From positions 1-40,953 of the forward strand of contig CANRDB010000010.1 of NCBI GenBank assembly GCA_947629315.1: 40,953 nt of DNA. The letters are read 5' to 3'. Source of the DNA: an uncultured Bacilli bacterium (GTDB lineage: Bacteria; Bacillota_I; Bacilli_A; RF39; UBA660). Shown here one piece after another: positions 33,092 to 40,953 of the stretch. The translations under genes were made by a program, and so were the position numbers. The notes beneath the pieces are model-generated. The model searched no databases. It was given only the letters and a program-made list of their open reading frames with translations, and was not told where the DNA came from. Every line of letters begins with the position of its first letter. Positions within the stretch are counted from its first letter, which is position 1.

Positions 33092-33123
33092 AAAAGTCTT
33101 TGCTTAAAAAAAGACTTTTTTTT
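33092..33123 (+). terminator. Terminator closing the secretion cluster
   Basis: AAAAGTCTTT (33092-33101) pairs with AAAGACTTTT (33110-33119) around an 8-nt loop and runs into further T residues. Confidence 0.88.
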
Positions 33124-33146
33124 GATAGATACTTCTGATAGGAGTA

Positions 33147-33155
33147 TGGTATAAT
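33147..33155 (+). promoter_or_regulatory. Extended -10 promoter of rmuC
   Basis: TGG-TATAAT, with TATAAT at 33150-33155. A TTGATA further up (33122-33127) is too distant (22 bp) to serve as a normal -35. It starts a new transcription unit after the cluster terminator. Confidence 0.6.
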
Positions 33156-33191
33156 GAGATTAAGTGATAAGAAATAGAGATGAGGGGTATC

Positions 33192-34274
33192 ATGGCATAT
33201 ATAATCATAGGACTATTGGTTCTTGCGAATATTTTATTAATTTTGATGTTCATTCAAAATAGAAATAGAGAAAATATTGTGGAAAAAGTGGGAAAACTAG
33301 AAACAGATATCGTGAAAGAAATTGGAGAATTTAAGAATGACTTTAGTCGGAGTATTCGCGATGATTTTGATAAAACGAATGAGAAAATAGATAATCGACT
33401 TCGTCTTATTAGTGATAAAGTGAATGAACGATTAGATGAAAACTTTGAGAAAACAAACAAAACTTTCTCTTCCGTTTTAGAGAGATTGTCTAAAATAGAT
33501 GAGGCTCAAAAAAAGATTGATATCTTATCGAATGATATTATCTCTTTGCAAGGAATTTTGACGGATAAAAAAACGAGAGGAATCTTTGGAGAAGTGAATC
33601 TTGAACATATCATGACGAATGTTTTTGGTGCTCATAATACAAAGATTTATGAGATGCAGCATCCTTTTGAAAATGGTACGATAGCAGATTGTGTACTTTA
33701 TGCTCCAGAACCACTAGGTACGATTGCTATCGATTCAAAATTTCCATTAGAGAACTATCAGGCTATGGTAAATCGTAAGAATAGTATGGAAGTAAGAGAG
33801 ACTGCTGAAAGACTCTTTAAGACGGATATGAAGAAACATATCGATGCTATTAGTAGTAAATACATTATTCCGGGTATTACGAGTAATCAGGCTATTCTAT
33901 TTCTACCGGCAGAAGCTATTTTTGCTGAAGTAAATGCATATCATACGGAATTATTGGAATATGCTTATAAAAAGAGAGTATGGATTACTTCTCCAACGAC
34001 TTTAATTAGTACGTTAACTACTATCCAAATTATTATGAAAAATATAGAACGAGATCAATATGCACAAGTAATCCATAAAGAATTACAGTTATTAGCGGAT
34101 GAATTTTCTCGCTATAAAGATAGATGGGATAAACTATATCGCAGTATTGAAACAGTCAGTAAGGATGTCAAGGATATCCATACGACGACTGATAAGATTA
34201 CCAAAAGATTTCAAAGTATCAATCAAGTAGAAATGAGGACTATTGAATATGAAGAAGACACTATCAATTCTTAA
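33192..34274 (+). CDS. rmuC: RmuC-family DNA recombination protein
   Basis: An N-terminal helix (residues about 1-20), a long coiled coil (about 25-110, e.g. DDFDKTNEKIDNRLRLI) and a nuclease-like domain with RGIFGEVNLEHIM, ADCVLYAPEP, IAIDSKFPLENYQAM and FLPAEAIFAEV follow the usual RmuC order. RmuC limits DNA rearrangements at inverted repeats. The start is ATG 33192 with GAGGGGT upstream; an in-frame ATG at 33180 has a poorer site. It overlaps the next gene by 26 nt. It belongs to the chromosomal backbone. Confidence 0.92.
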   Translation: MAYIIIGLLVLANILLILMFIQNRNRENIVEKVGKLETDIVKEIGEFKNDFSRSIRDDFDKTNEKIDNRLRLISDKVNERLDENFEKTNKTFSSVLERLSKIDEAQKKIDILSNDIISLQGILTDKKTRGIFGEVNLEHIMTNVFGAHNTKIYEMQHPFENGTIADCVLYAPEPLGTIAIDSKFPLENYQAMVNRKNSMEVRETAERLFKTDMKKHIDAISSKYIIPGITSNQAILFLPAEAIFAEVNAYHTELLEYAYKKRVWITSPTTLISTLTTIQIIMKNIERDQYAQVIHKELQLLADEFSRYKDRWDKLYRSIETVSKDVKDIHTTTDKITKRFQSINQVEMRTIEYEEDTINS

Positions 34275-34857
34275 TCTAATCATGATTATTAGTGCGGTGA
34301 TAGGAAGTATTTATGTAGTAATCACGAGAGATGATCAATTAGGATTAATCTTAAAAGACTCTTCCATTATACTAACCATAACCGCTCCTTATTGGATAGA
34401 AAAACTATGTTCTAAAAAATTTTCTCCTGTTGTCAAATTTGTTTTTATTGTCTTTGTCTTTTGCGCTCATTTTTTAGGAGCAACGCTAGAACTCTACAAT
34501 CATTTTTCCTACTATGATAAAATTACGCATACTATCTCAGGAATTTTGACTGCTTTATTTGCTTTGCTCTTATTAAAACAATGGGGATTTTATCGGAAAC
34601 AAAATATCTGGTTTTCTATTCTATTTATGATAGCCATCACTTTATTGGTAGCAGTTGGTTGGGAAATGTTTGAGTATGTGGCAAATATCTTTTTTGGAGG
34701 AGATGCCCAAAGAGTAGCCGAGACTGGCGTCAATGATACGATGCAAGATATGATAGTAGCGTTCTTAGGATCACTCTTTGTATCCATTCTCTACTATATC
34801 GAAGAGAAAAAAAATAAGACAGGTATTGTGAAAAGTTTTATGAATGGAATGAATTAG
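34249..34857 (+). CDS. DUF2238/YjdF-like polytopic membrane protein (202 aa)
   Basis: Five or six hydrophobic segments are visible, with YYDKITHTISGILTALF and VAVGWEMFEYVANIFFGG then DTMQDMIVAFLGS. The Asp-x-x-x-His, Glu and Asp-x-x-x-Asp residues inside these segments match the pattern of DUF2238/YjdF-type membrane proteins. The start ATG 34249 is favoured over TTG 34243. It is coupled to rmuC by overlap and followed by a terminator. No specific function is known. Confidence 0.7.
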   Translation: MKKTLSILNLIMIISAVIGSIYVVITRDDQLGLILKDSSIILTITAPYWIEKLCSKKFSPVVKFVFIVFVFCAHFLGATLELYNHFSYYDKITHTISGILTALFALLLLKQWGFYRKQNIWFSILFMIAITLLVAVGWEMFEYVANIFFGGDAQRVAETGVNDTMQDMIVAFLGSLFVSILYYIEEKKNKTGIVKSFMNGMN

Positions 34858-34880
34858 GTAGCATTTGGCTATCTTTTTTT
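34856..34880 (+). terminator. Terminator between the membrane protein gene and rnr
   Basis: AGGTAGC (34856-34862) pairs with GCTATCT (34868-34874, one G-U) around ATTTG, followed by seven T. The stem overlaps the end of the upstream stop codon. Confidence 0.85.
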
Positions 34881-34893
34881 ACGTATTTTATAG

Positions 34894-34899
34894 TATAAT
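34894..34899 (+). promoter_or_regulatory. -10 element of rnr
   Basis: TATAAT directly after the terminator, 20 nt before the chosen rnr start; the -35 is not recognisable. The implied leader is very short. Confidence 0.45.
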
Positions 34900-34918
34900 G
34901 ATATTGGTGAATAGTAAG

Positions 34919-37057
34919 ATGGAAGAAAAAATATTGGAAGTTTTTAATCGAGAAAGAAGAGCGCTTGGCGTTCATGAAATAGAATCCTTATTAAAACTAG
35001 GAACAGCAGAGGACTTAAAAGAATTATTAAAAGCCCTAAATCAATTAGAGATGGAGACTAAAATCTATCGAACGAAACACGGAAACTACATGCTATTTGA
35101 AGATAGTAATTCTCGTGTTGGAATTCTTTTTGTAACTTCTAAAGGTACTGGGTATGTCATGATGGATAATGGCGAAGAAATCAAAGTTTATGCGGAACAC
35201 TTAAATGGTGCGGTTCATAAAGATAAAGTCATCGTGAATATTCTAGAGAAAAATGAAGAACCAAAGATAGGAGAGGTTATTCGGATTGTCGAAAGAGGTG
35301 TCAAGCAGATAGTAGGTACAGTTTTCTATAAACATGGTAAGATATTCGTAAAACCAGATGACACTAAAATGAGTATGAATGTTCGGATTGACGTCAACTA
35401 TCATGCCAATTTAGTGGATGGACATAAGGTGGTCGTCAAGTTATTATCTCCTACTAAAGATTTAGATTACCGTGGGGAAATTATCAAGGTTATTGGACAT
35501 GTGAATGACCCAGGAGTCGACATTTTATCGATTATGGCTAAGTATGGTATTCATGATGAATTCCCAGAAGAGGTATTTAAAGAACTGCAAACGATTCCAG
35601 ACAAAGTAACAGAAGAAGAAATCCAAAAACGTGTCAAAAATCCAAAACAGGATTTGCGTGGAGAAATGATTTTTACAATCGATGGTAATGATACGAAAGA
35701 TATCGATGATGCGATTTCTATTCGTAAGTTAGAAAATGGAAACTATGAGTTAGGAGTTCACATCGCTGATGTCAGTTACTATGTTAAGGAGAATAGTGCT
35801 TTAGATAAAGAAGCATCATCAAGAGGTACGAGTGTCTATTTAGCGGACCGGGTAACACCAATGTTGCCACATGAACTATCGAATGGAATTTGTTCGTTGA
35901 ATCCTAATGTAGATCGTTTTGCGCTTTCTTGTATCATGGAAATCGATACGAAAGGAAACGTTGTTCAATATGATATCTTTGATAGTGTGATTCGTTCTAG
36001 AATTCAAATGACCTATGAAAAAGTAAATTTAATTTTAGAGAAAAATGAGGTACCAGAGGGATATGCCGATTACGTAGATTCTTTAAAGTTGATGAGCGAG
36101 TTAGCGGATATCCTAAGAAAAAATAAAGAAGAAAAAGGATATATTGATTTTGAAATTGAAGAACCTAAAATTATTGTCAATGAAAAAGGAGAGGCTATTG
36201 ATGTTCAATTGCGAAATAGAGGCGTTGGAGAAAAACTCATTGAGGACTTCATGATTGTCGCTAATGAAACGGTAGCCAGTCATTTCTATCATATGGATTA
36301 TCCACTCATTTATCGTGTGCATGGAGAACCAAGTGAAGAGAAGATGACGAATTTCCTACATTTAGTAAGTGTTTTAGGATATCAAATTCATGCCAATGTG
36401 AATAAATTAACCCCAAAAACCATTCAAGAGATGCTCAATTCCTTAAAGGATAAAAAAGAGTACTATATATTATCTAGTCAGATGTTACGAAGTATGCAAA
36501 AAGCAGTCTATGACACAACCAATATTGGACATTTTGGACTTGCTAGTAAAATCTATTGTCATTTTACTTCGCCTATTCGTAGATATCCAGATTTGACGGT
36601 TCATCGTTCGATTAGAAAATGCCTATTAGATGAATCGGTTACTCTAGATACCATTAAGGCTTGGCAGGCAAAACTTCCTGCTTTTGCTGAACATTCTTCT
36701 GAAACGGAAAGAGCATCCGTTGATTGTGAACGGGAAGTCGATGATATGAAGATGGCAGAATATATGCAAGGACATATAGGAGAAGAACGAAAAGGAATTA
36801 TTACGACTGTTATGAGTTTTGGTTTCTTTGTTCAACTTCCAAATATGATAGAGGGATTAGTACGAATAGAGGATTTAAAGGATGATTTCTATACCTATGA
36901 TGAGAGTACATTTTCTTTATCTGGTAAAAAAAATAAGAGAGGATATCGTTTGGGAGATGAAGTAGAAGTAGTTGTAAAAGCGGCTAATAAAGAGGCTCAT
37001 ACGATTGACTTTATTTTGAAGAAAGATGCTCAAATTGATAAAAATTCCAAGAAATAG
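34919..37057 (+). CDS. rnr: Ribonuclease R
   Basis: The 712-aa product has an N-terminal winged-helix region (VFNRERRALGVHEIESLL), cold-shock domains, an RNB catalytic domain with GNDTKDIDDAISI (metal-binding Asp residues, about 258 onwards), HYT-type motif HFTSPIRRYPDL, and a C-terminal S1 domain (ERKGIITTVMSFGFFVQL). RNase R degrades structured RNA 3' to 5' and works with tmRNA/SmpB; smpB lies two genes downstream. The start ATG 34919 is chosen because upstream codons would code through the promoter; they add a hydrophobic stretch not found in RNase R. The basic C-terminal tail is short. Confidence 0.95.
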   Translation: MEEKILEVFNRERRALGVHEIESLLKLGTAEDLKELLKALNQLEMETKIYRTKHGNYMLFEDSNSRVGILFVTSKGTGYVMMDNGEEIKVYAEHLNGAVHKDKVIVNILEKNEEPKIGEVIRIVERGVKQIVGTVFYKHGKIFVKPDDTKMSMNVRIDVNYHANLVDGHKVVVKLLSPTKDLDYRGEIIKVIGHVNDPGVDILSIMAKYGIHDEFPEEVFKELQTIPDKVTEEEIQKRVKNPKQDLRGEMIFTIDGNDTKDIDDAISIRKLENGNYELGVHIADVSYYVKENSALDKEASSRGTSVYLADRVTPMLPHELSNGICSLNPNVDRFALSCIMEIDTKGNVVQYDIFDSVIRSRIQMTYEKVNLILEKNEVPEGYADYVDSLKLMSELADILRKNKEEKGYIDFEIEEPKIIVNEKGEAIDVQLRNRGVGEKLIEDFMIVANETVASHFYHMDYPLIYRVHGEPSEEKMTNFLHLVSVLGYQIHANVNKLTPKTIQEMLNSLKDKKEYYILSSQMLRSMQKAVYDTTNIGHFGLASKIYCHFTSPIRRYPDLTVHRSIRKCLLDESVTLDTIKAWQAKLPAFAEHSSETERASVDCEREVDDMKMAEYMQGHIGEERKGIITTVMSFGFFVQLPNMIEGLVRIEDLKDDFYTYDESTFSLSGKKNKRGYRLGDEVEVVVKAANKEAHTIDFILKKDAQIDKNSKK

Positions 37058-37105
37058 GAAAGTAGTAGAAGGATTTCTTGGTAGAATTCGTAAGGGAGTA
37101 TATTG

Positions 37106-38272
37106 ATGAAAAAGAAAAGAAGAGTAAAAAAGAGTGTAAAAAGGGTAATTCTTATTTTGCTAGTTACTTTACTTCTAGTAGCGAGTGCTTGGGGTGGTTA
37201 TTCCCTTTGGCTAAAGAATAATCATCGTTCTAAAGAAGAGGAACCGCCACAAGTACAGGAAGAAGAACCCCCAAAAGAAGAGGAACCTCTCCCTCCACAA
37301 CCGAAGAGAATGTCTATCGTGATGGTCGGAGATGCTTTGTTACACAATGTTGTGTATAATGATGCGAAACAGAGTGATGGTACTTATGATTTCCATTCTA
37401 TGTTTACCTATCTAGAACCTCTTATACAAAATTATGATTTAAAATACTATAATCAAGAGACGATTATTGGAGGCGGAAAGCCATCCACTTATCCTCGATT
37501 TAATTCTCCAGATGCGATAGGGGAAGATTTAACAGATATTGGATTTAATCTCGTTAGTTTAGCGAATAACCATAGTTTGGATAAGAATGAATCTGGTATC
37601 CTTTATTCTAATAAATTTTGGAAGAAACAAGAAGGAGTCGTGACGGCTGGTACCTATTCTTCTTTTGAGGAGAGGGATGAAATACCTATCTATACACAGA
37701 ATGATATTTCGTATGCTTTCCTATCTTATACCGTAAAGACGAATGGATTAAAAGTACCAGAGGGAAAAGAGTATCTGTTAAATGTCTATGATGAAGAACT
37801 CGTAAAACAACATGTCCAGACAGCCAAAGATAAAGGAGCAGAAGTCATTATTGTCGCTATGCACTGGGGTTCAGAATATACGCATGATCCAACTTCAGAA
37901 CAAAAAGAGATGGCGGAATATCTGTCTAGTTTAGGAGTCAATTTGATTATTGGTTGTCATCCTCATGTCATTCAACCGATTGACTATGTAGGAGATACGT
38001 TAGTCATCTACTCACTCGGCAATTTGATTTCTGCCCAACATCCTCTTGGTTTAGCGAAAATTATTGGGTTATTAGTGGGTGTCGATATTGTTGTTGAACC
38101 AGATTCTACTGTTCATTTTGAAAATATTCAAAAAGAATTACTCTACACTTACTGTACATCTAAATATAAAAACTTTAAAATTTATCCTTTCCAAAACTTG
38201 ACAAATGATATCTTAAAAGATTACAAAAACGTAGAGAAGAAATACTTAAAGATTGTTGGGGAGGTGGAATAG
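37106..38272 (+). CDS. capA: CapA-family (poly-gamma-glutamate type) metallophosphatase-fold protein
   Basis: One N-terminal helix (about residues 14-34) is followed by a Glu/Pro-rich spacer ([17 protein letters not shown]) and a CapA domain: [56 protein letters not shown] and YSLGNLIS. The motif residues match CapA/PgsA proteins involved in exopolymer or wall work. The start ATG 37106 follows AAGGGAG; a TTG at 37103 is not needed. No capBC genes are nearby, so polyglutamate synthesis cannot be claimed. It overlaps smpB by one base. Confidence 0.88.
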   Translation: MKKKRRVKKSVKRVILILLVTLLLVASAWGGYSLWLKNNHRSKEEEPPQVQEEEPPKEEEPLPPQPKRMSIVMVGDALLHNVVYNDAKQSDGTYDFHSMFTYLEPLIQNYDLKYYNQETIIGGGKPSTYPRFNSPDAIGEDLTDIGFNLVSLANNHSLDKNESGILYSNKFWKKQEGVVTAGTYSSFEERDEIPIYTQNDISYAFLSYTVKTNGLKVPEGKEYLLNVYDEELVKQHVQTAKDKGAEVIIVAMHWGSEYTHDPTSEQKEMAEYLSSLGVNLIIGCHPHVIQPIDYVGDTLVIYSLGNLISAQHPLGLAKIIGLLVGVDIVVEPDSTVHFENIQKELLYTYCTSKYKNFKIYPFQNLTNDILKDYKNVEKKYLKIVGEVE

Positions 38273-38709
38273 TGGAAATTACGAACCGCAAAGCTAAATA
38301 CGATTATGAGATTGAAGAAACTTATGAAGCAGGAATTGTTTTGAAGGGTACAGAAATTAAATCCATTCGGAATGGAAAAGCACAATTAAAAGATAGTTAT
38401 GCTATTTTAAAGAATGGAGAAGTCTATCTTTTAAACATGCATATTAGTGCTTATGAGAAAGGAAATATTTTTAACCATGAAGAGACAAGAACGAGAAAAC
38501 TTTTATTGCATAAAAAAGAGATTTGGAAAATTCGCGATAAAATAGAACAACAAGGTTATACCTTAATTCCTATCAAAGTATATTTCGTTCAAAATCATGC
38601 GAAAATATTGTTAGGAGTAGCTCGTGGTAAGAAAAATTATGACAAGCGAGAGACCATCAAAAAACGGGATATAGAAAGAGAATTAAAGCAGCAAGCGAAG
38701 TATTCTTAA
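38272..38709 (+). CDS. smpB: SsrA-binding protein SmpB
   Basis: The 145-aa product has [38 protein letters not shown] and the C-terminal [17 protein letters not shown], all hallmarks of SmpB. It binds tmRNA and brings it to stalled ribosomes. GTG at 38272 is the start, with GGGGAGGTGGA upstream; TAGTG couples it to capA. No tmRNA gene is seen in the window. Length is normal for the family. Confidence 0.97.
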   Translation: MEITNRKAKYDYEIEETYEAGIVLKGTEIKSIRNGKAQLKDSYAILKNGEVYLLNMHISAYEKGNIFNHEETRTRKLLLHKKEIWKIRDKIEQQGYTLIPIKVYFVQNHAKILLGVARGKKNYDKRETIKKRDIERELKQQAKYS

Positions 38710-38745
38710 AATCGTGAATATCCTAGTAAAAAATAAATAAAACTC

Positions 38746-38774
38746 TTGCATTCAATTAGAAAATATTATATACT
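38746..38774 (+). promoter_or_regulatory. Promoter of spoVG
   Basis: TTGCAT (38746-38751), 17 bp, TATACT (38769-38774). It fits a sigma-A promoter better than sigma-H. Confidence 0.8.
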
Positions 38775-38807
38775 TAAGTTGTAAGACTAGCGAAAGGGAG
38801 TGTGCTT

Positions 38808-39071
38808 ATGCAAATTACATCTGTAAATGTCAAGAAAATTGACAAAGAAGAATCTAGAATGAAAGGGATTGCTTCTGTATTGATCGACGATTGCTTTGCT
38901 GTTCGCGATATCAGAATCATTGAAGGAACTGATGGACTATTTATCGCAATGCCAAGTCGAAAAAATGCGGAAGGCGAATATCACGATATAGCGCATCCAA
39001 TTAATTCTGAAACAAGAAAAATGTTTGAAGATGCAATATTTGAAGCTTACAATAAAGAAGAAGCTGAATAA
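38808..39071 (+). CDS. spoVG: SpoVG RNA/DNA-binding regulator
   Basis: The 87-aa product contains SVNVKKIDKEESRMKGIASV, VLIDDCFAVRDIRIIEG and FIAMPSRKNAEGEYHDIAHP, the conserved SpoVG sequence. SpoVG is a small nucleic-acid-binding regulator of septation and surface properties in Firmicutes. ATG 38808 is preceded by AAAGGGAG; the in-frame GTG at 38802 lies too near that site. A terminator follows immediately. Confidence 0.97.
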   Translation: MQITSVNVKKIDKEESRMKGIASVLIDDCFAVRDIRIIEGTDGLFIAMPSRKNAEGEYHDIAHPINSETRKMFEDAIFEAYNKEEAE

Positions 39072-39092
39072 AAAACTCGCAAGAGTTTTTTT
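39070..39092 (+). terminator. Terminator of spoVG
   Basis: AAAAACTC (39071-39078) pairs with GAGTTTTT (39083-39090) with a GCAA loop and more T. The stem begins inside the stop codon. Confidence 0.9.
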
Positions 39093-39119
39093 CATATTCT
39101 AAACTCTCTAACATATATA
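39093..39119 (+). promoter_or_regulatory. Sigma-E-like sporulation promoter upstream of yabP
   Basis: CATATT (39093-39098), 13 bp, CATATATA (39112-39119) resembles the mother-cell sigma-E pattern (ATATT, 13-15 bp, CATACAnT). In Bacillus the yabP-yabQ genes are in the sigma-E regulon, which makes the match credible. AT-rich sequence raises the chance of coincidence. Confidence 0.5.
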
Positions 39120-39136
39120 TTATTAGGAGGGTATTT

Positions 39137-39418
39137 ATGGATAAGGAAATAGCTTCTTTTAATCATAATATTACAATTACGGAACGTAAAAATTTAGTAG
39201 TCAGTGGTGTGAAAAAAATTGATAATTTTGATAATCAAGAATTTTTATTAGAAACTACAATGGGGTATTTAACAATCAAAGGAACAGATTTGGAAATTAT
39301 TAAGTTAGATACTTACCAGGGAAATGTATCCTTAAAAGGAAAATTTAACAGTTTAAGTTATAGTGAAAATACCAAAAAAGAAAAAGAAGACTCTATTTTC
39401 AGTAAGTTATTTAAATGA
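39137..39418 (+). CDS. yabP: Sporulation protein YabP
   Basis: The 93-aa product begins with NHNITITERKNLVVSGVKKI and continues with LLETTMGYLTIKGTDLEIIK, YQGNVSLKGKFNSLSY, the YabP/YqfC fold pattern. It works in spore cortex or coat formation in the mother cell in Bacillus. AGGAGGG stands 6 nt upstream. The stop overlaps the yabQ start (ATGA), and the order yabP-yabQ-divIC is that of Bacillus. Confidence 0.9.
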   Translation: MDKEIASFNHNITITERKNLVVSGVKKIDNFDNQEFLLETTMGYLTIKGTDLEIIKLDTYQGNVSLKGKFNSLSYSENTKKEKEDSIFSKLFK

Positions 39419-39690
39419 TTCCATTATCTATTCAGTTTAGTTTAATTCTTTTTTCTTTAGGATTTGGTATCCTTTTTTGGCTTCTTTTTCAACTGGTGAA
39501 AAAATGGTTGTACTGTCAAAATACTTTCTTTCGTATAATCAATACGTTTAGTTTTATTTTAGCAAATACATTCTGTTATTTTGTAGGAATTGAATATGTT
39601 AGTGATGGCATTTTACATATTTATTCCTTATTGTTAGTATTTGTCAGTTTTAGTACTTGTGATATGATTGCAAGAAGGATAAAAAAATGA
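39415..39690 (+). CDS. yabQ: Spore cortex protein YabQ-like membrane protein
   Basis: The 91-aa product has three hydrophobic segments (about residues 5-27, 40-58, 66-82) and sits between yabP and divIC, as YabQ does. It overlaps yabP by 4 nt. It is shorter than the Bacillus protein, and sequence identity could not be checked, so the call leans on order and topology. Confidence 0.78.
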   Translation: MIPLSIQFSLILFSLGFGILFWLLFQLVKKWLYCQNTFFRIINTFSFILANTFCYFVGIEYVSDGILHIYSLLLVFVSFSTCDMIARRIKK

Positions 39691-39712
39691 TAAAATGTAG
39701 TAAGGTGATGGT

Positions 39713-40147
39713 ATGGCAAAACGTAGAAAACCAATGACTTCCCAGGCTAAATGTCGCTTGATGGTATTAGGTCCTATCTGCTTGGTCTTAATTCTTTCTT
39801 TTCTCTTCACTATGTTTTCTTATACAGCCACATTGTATCAATTACGAAAAGAAAAAGAATTTCTAGATAACCATTTAAAGCAATTACAAGAGAATGCAGA
39901 AAATTTGAAGATTGAGATTTCTAAATTACAAACACCGGAGGAGTTAGCGAAATTTGCTCGTGAAAATTATTTGTATTCTAAAGACGGAGAAATTATTGTC
40001 AAGATTAAAGAACAACAGGAAGAAATAACCGCTCAAGAAGAAAAATTACAAGTGAGTAAGAAGACAATTTTTATTTCTTTTGCCATCATCATAGTCGTTT
40101 TTGGATATATTTTTTGGAAAGGACTTTTCCACAAAAAAAGTGCATAA
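39713..40147 (+). CDS. divIC: DivIC/FtsL-type septum formation protein with an extra C-terminal helix
   Basis: A basic N-terminus, one helix (about residues 17-38), a coiled coil (YQLRKEKEFLDNHLKQLQEN) and the ARENYLYSKDGEIIVKI block are typical of DivIC. DivIC links FtsL and the division machinery. Unusually, the coiled coil continues (EEITAQEEKLQVSKK) into a second membrane helix at about 118-137, so both ends would be in the cytoplasm. The gene has its own AAGGTGATGGT site, directly after yabQ. Confidence 0.88.
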   Translation: MAKRRKPMTSQAKCRLMVLGPICLVLILSFLFTMFSYTATLYQLRKEKEFLDNHLKQLQENAENLKIEISKLQTPEELAKFARENYLYSKDGEIIVKIKEQQEEITAQEEKLQVSKKTIFISFAIIIVVFGYIFWKGLFHKKSA

Positions 40148-40173
40148 AAAAACAACAGAACGTTGTTTTTTTT
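40146..40173 (+). terminator. Bidirectional terminator between divIC and lemA
   Basis: AACAAC (40151-40156) and GTTGTT (40162-40167), flanked by A and T runs on both sides, with loop AGAAC. It serves divIC on the plus strand and, with its A tract, lemA on the minus strand. Confidence 0.88.
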
Positions 40174-40723
40174 AGGCCTTTAATTCTGCCAAAATATTTT
40201 TCTTCTCCACTTGATCTTCGAAATATTCCTTTTTCGTATACTTCTTTAAAAGGGATACGATTCGTGCAGGGATTGTTCGTAATAACTTGTTATAATCTTT
40301 GGTAATATCGTTATAATATTTTCTTAAAGCGGTAATTTCAGATTCTGATTCCATGAGATGAATCTGTGTTTTTACATATCCCTCATTGGTTTTTAATCCC
40401 TCATATTTATCTGCATATGATTGAAATTCATGAATGGCTGCGTATAATTTTTTATCTAATTCCGTGTTGGATAGACTCTGCGAACGAAGTTGAACAATGG
40501 TAGGTAGAATCGTTGCTGTATCTTCGATGTCAGAAACTTCTTTAATAAAATCGACGGACTTATTGAGTAAATCAAATCGTTTACTTAAAACCGCATCAAT
40601 ACTCGCATCAGCTTCATTAATCCGAATGATAAATTCTTGTATACGGTTATAAGTGATGAGTAAAACTAGTGTTATGATTACAAGAACTACTCCAACAACT
40701 ATGCAAATAATTGGTACCGTCAT
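40172..40723 (-). CDS. lemA: LemA-family protein
   Basis: The 183-aa product has an N-terminal helix (about residues 4-24) and a helical-bundle domain with NRIQEFIIRINEADASIDAVLSKRFDLL, the LemA signature, and KTQIHLMESESEITALRKYYND. LemA proteins are membrane proteins with outward helical bundles of uncertain function. The minus-strand promoter lies 16 nt upstream of the start, and GGTGATAAT precedes it. Confidence 0.92.
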   Translation of the reverse strand: MTVPIICIVVGVVLVIITLVLLITYNRIQEFIIRINEADASIDAVLSKRFDLLNKSVDFIKEVSDIEDTATILPTIVQLRSQSLSNTELDKKLYAAIHEFQSYADKYEGLKTNEGYVKTQIHLMESESEITALRKYYNDITKDYNKLLRTIPARIVSLLKKYTKKEYFEDQVEKKNILAELKA

Positions 40724-40738
40724 ATTATCACCATACTC

Positions 40739-40767
40739 ATTATAGCAGATTTTGTATTGTTTGACAA
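40739..40767 (-). promoter_or_regulatory. Promoter of lemA (minus strand)
   Basis: On the minus strand, TTGTCA (40767-40762), 17 bp, TATAAT (40744-40739). Nearly consensus. Confidence 0.9.
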
Positions 40768-40823
40768 CTTTTAAATAGTAGGGTAAAAAATGTCACTCGT
40801 ATTAATTTCTTCCTCGAATTTAA

Positions 40824-40939
40824 TATAATTCACATAAATCAATAATAGTAAGAACCAATTTCCGGTAGTAGGATCACGGGAATTTATCAGTTTTAAAATA
40901 GGAAATCTTTGGAAACCATTATAAAATGGTTATTTTTTT
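40824..40939 (+). other. Plus-strand -10 plus terminator bracket: possible small RNA or attenuated leader
   Basis: TATAAT at 40824-40829, with no clear -35, is followed 85 nt later by a terminator: AACCATT (40914-40920) pairs with AATGGTT (40925-40931), loop ATAA, then A and seven T. No reading frame lies between. It could be a ~100-nt RNA or the leader of a gene beyond the right edge. No known RNA family is recognised. Confidence 0.35.
40914..40939 (+). terminator. Terminator near the right edge
   Basis: 7-bp stem AACCATT/AATGGTT, loop ATAA, followed by a T tract at 40933-40939. Confidence 0.8.
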
Positions 40940-40953
40940 GTCAAATTTTACAT

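Noticed and set aside
38709-38808. tmRNA gene next to smpB
   Set aside because: The gap is only about 100 bp and holds the spoVG promoter; no tag frame or tRNA-like ends are seen.
1-40953. TGA read as tryptophan (Mollicutes code)
   Set aside because: Trp is written TGG throughout, and several genes end at TGA just before regulatory signals or coupled starts (for example 17907-17909 and 24057-24059).
1-40953. CRISPR array, rRNA or tRNA genes
   Set aside because: No regularly spaced short repeats, no rRNA core sequences and no tRNA cloverleaf with GTTCRA-type loop were seen.

Overview
The window is AT-rich and uses the standard bacterial code: Trp is TGG, and TGA, TAA and TAG all act as stops. 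It looks like the chromosome of a monoderm Firmicute, probably a low-GC Bacilli/Erysipelotrichia or RF39-like gut lineage. The signs are strong GGAGG/AGGTG ribosome-binding sites, extended -10 promoters, U-tailed hairpin terminators, and the gene set spoVG, yabP, yabQ, divIC, smpB, rnr. The yabP/yabQ pair and a sigma-E-like promoter suggest descent from, or membership of, a spore-forming line. Species-level placement cannot be made from sequence reading alone.

Layout. 1-812: the end of a giant secreted protein gene, a terminator, and a decayed DinD/BRO-type gene. 813-4502: an intact giant Cys-rich secreted protein, paralogous to the one cut by the left edge. 4540-4821: an extended -10 promoter and a leader with four consecutive hairpins. 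4822-11543: a Tad-pilus-like set: TadE-like, CpaB-like, CpaF/TadA ATPase, TadB, TadC, a small pilin under its own promoter, two more TadE-like proteins, and a TadZ/CpaE-like protein. 11570-13787: three proteins with a VirB2/TrbC-like two-helix pilin domain. 13806-16773: a minus-strand block bounded by a perfect 65-bp direct repeat, carrying an IS1634-type transposase remnant fused to a broken obg copy, and a WG-repeat-like membrane protein. 16806-21058: a membrane-anchored surface protein and three further VirB2-like proteins, the last two from a recent 1.4-kb tandem duplication. 21075-33088: type IV secretion core parts: VirB6/TrbL-like, PrgI, a VirB4 split into two overlapping genes, an NlpC/P60 wall hydrolase, an LppM-like lipoprotein, a SpoIID+C39 wall enzyme, a second LppM-like lipoprotein, and a VirD4/TraG coupling ATPase. 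33192-40723: ordinary chromosomal genes: rmuC, a DUF2238-like membrane protein, rnr, capA-like, smpB, spoVG, yabP, yabQ, divIC and, on the minus strand, lemA.

The main point is that about 28 kb on one strand joins a Tad-type pilus machine (CpaF motor, TadB/C platform, TadZ) to a type IV secretion machine (VirB2, VirB6, PrgI/VirB3, VirB4, VirD4, wall hydrolases), with no relaxase, integrase or prepilin peptidase visible here. I infer a resident envelope apparatus for adhesion or for protein or DNA transfer, with diversified Cys-rich pilins, rather than an ordinary conjugative element. This reading rests on recognised motifs and synteny; no database search was possible.
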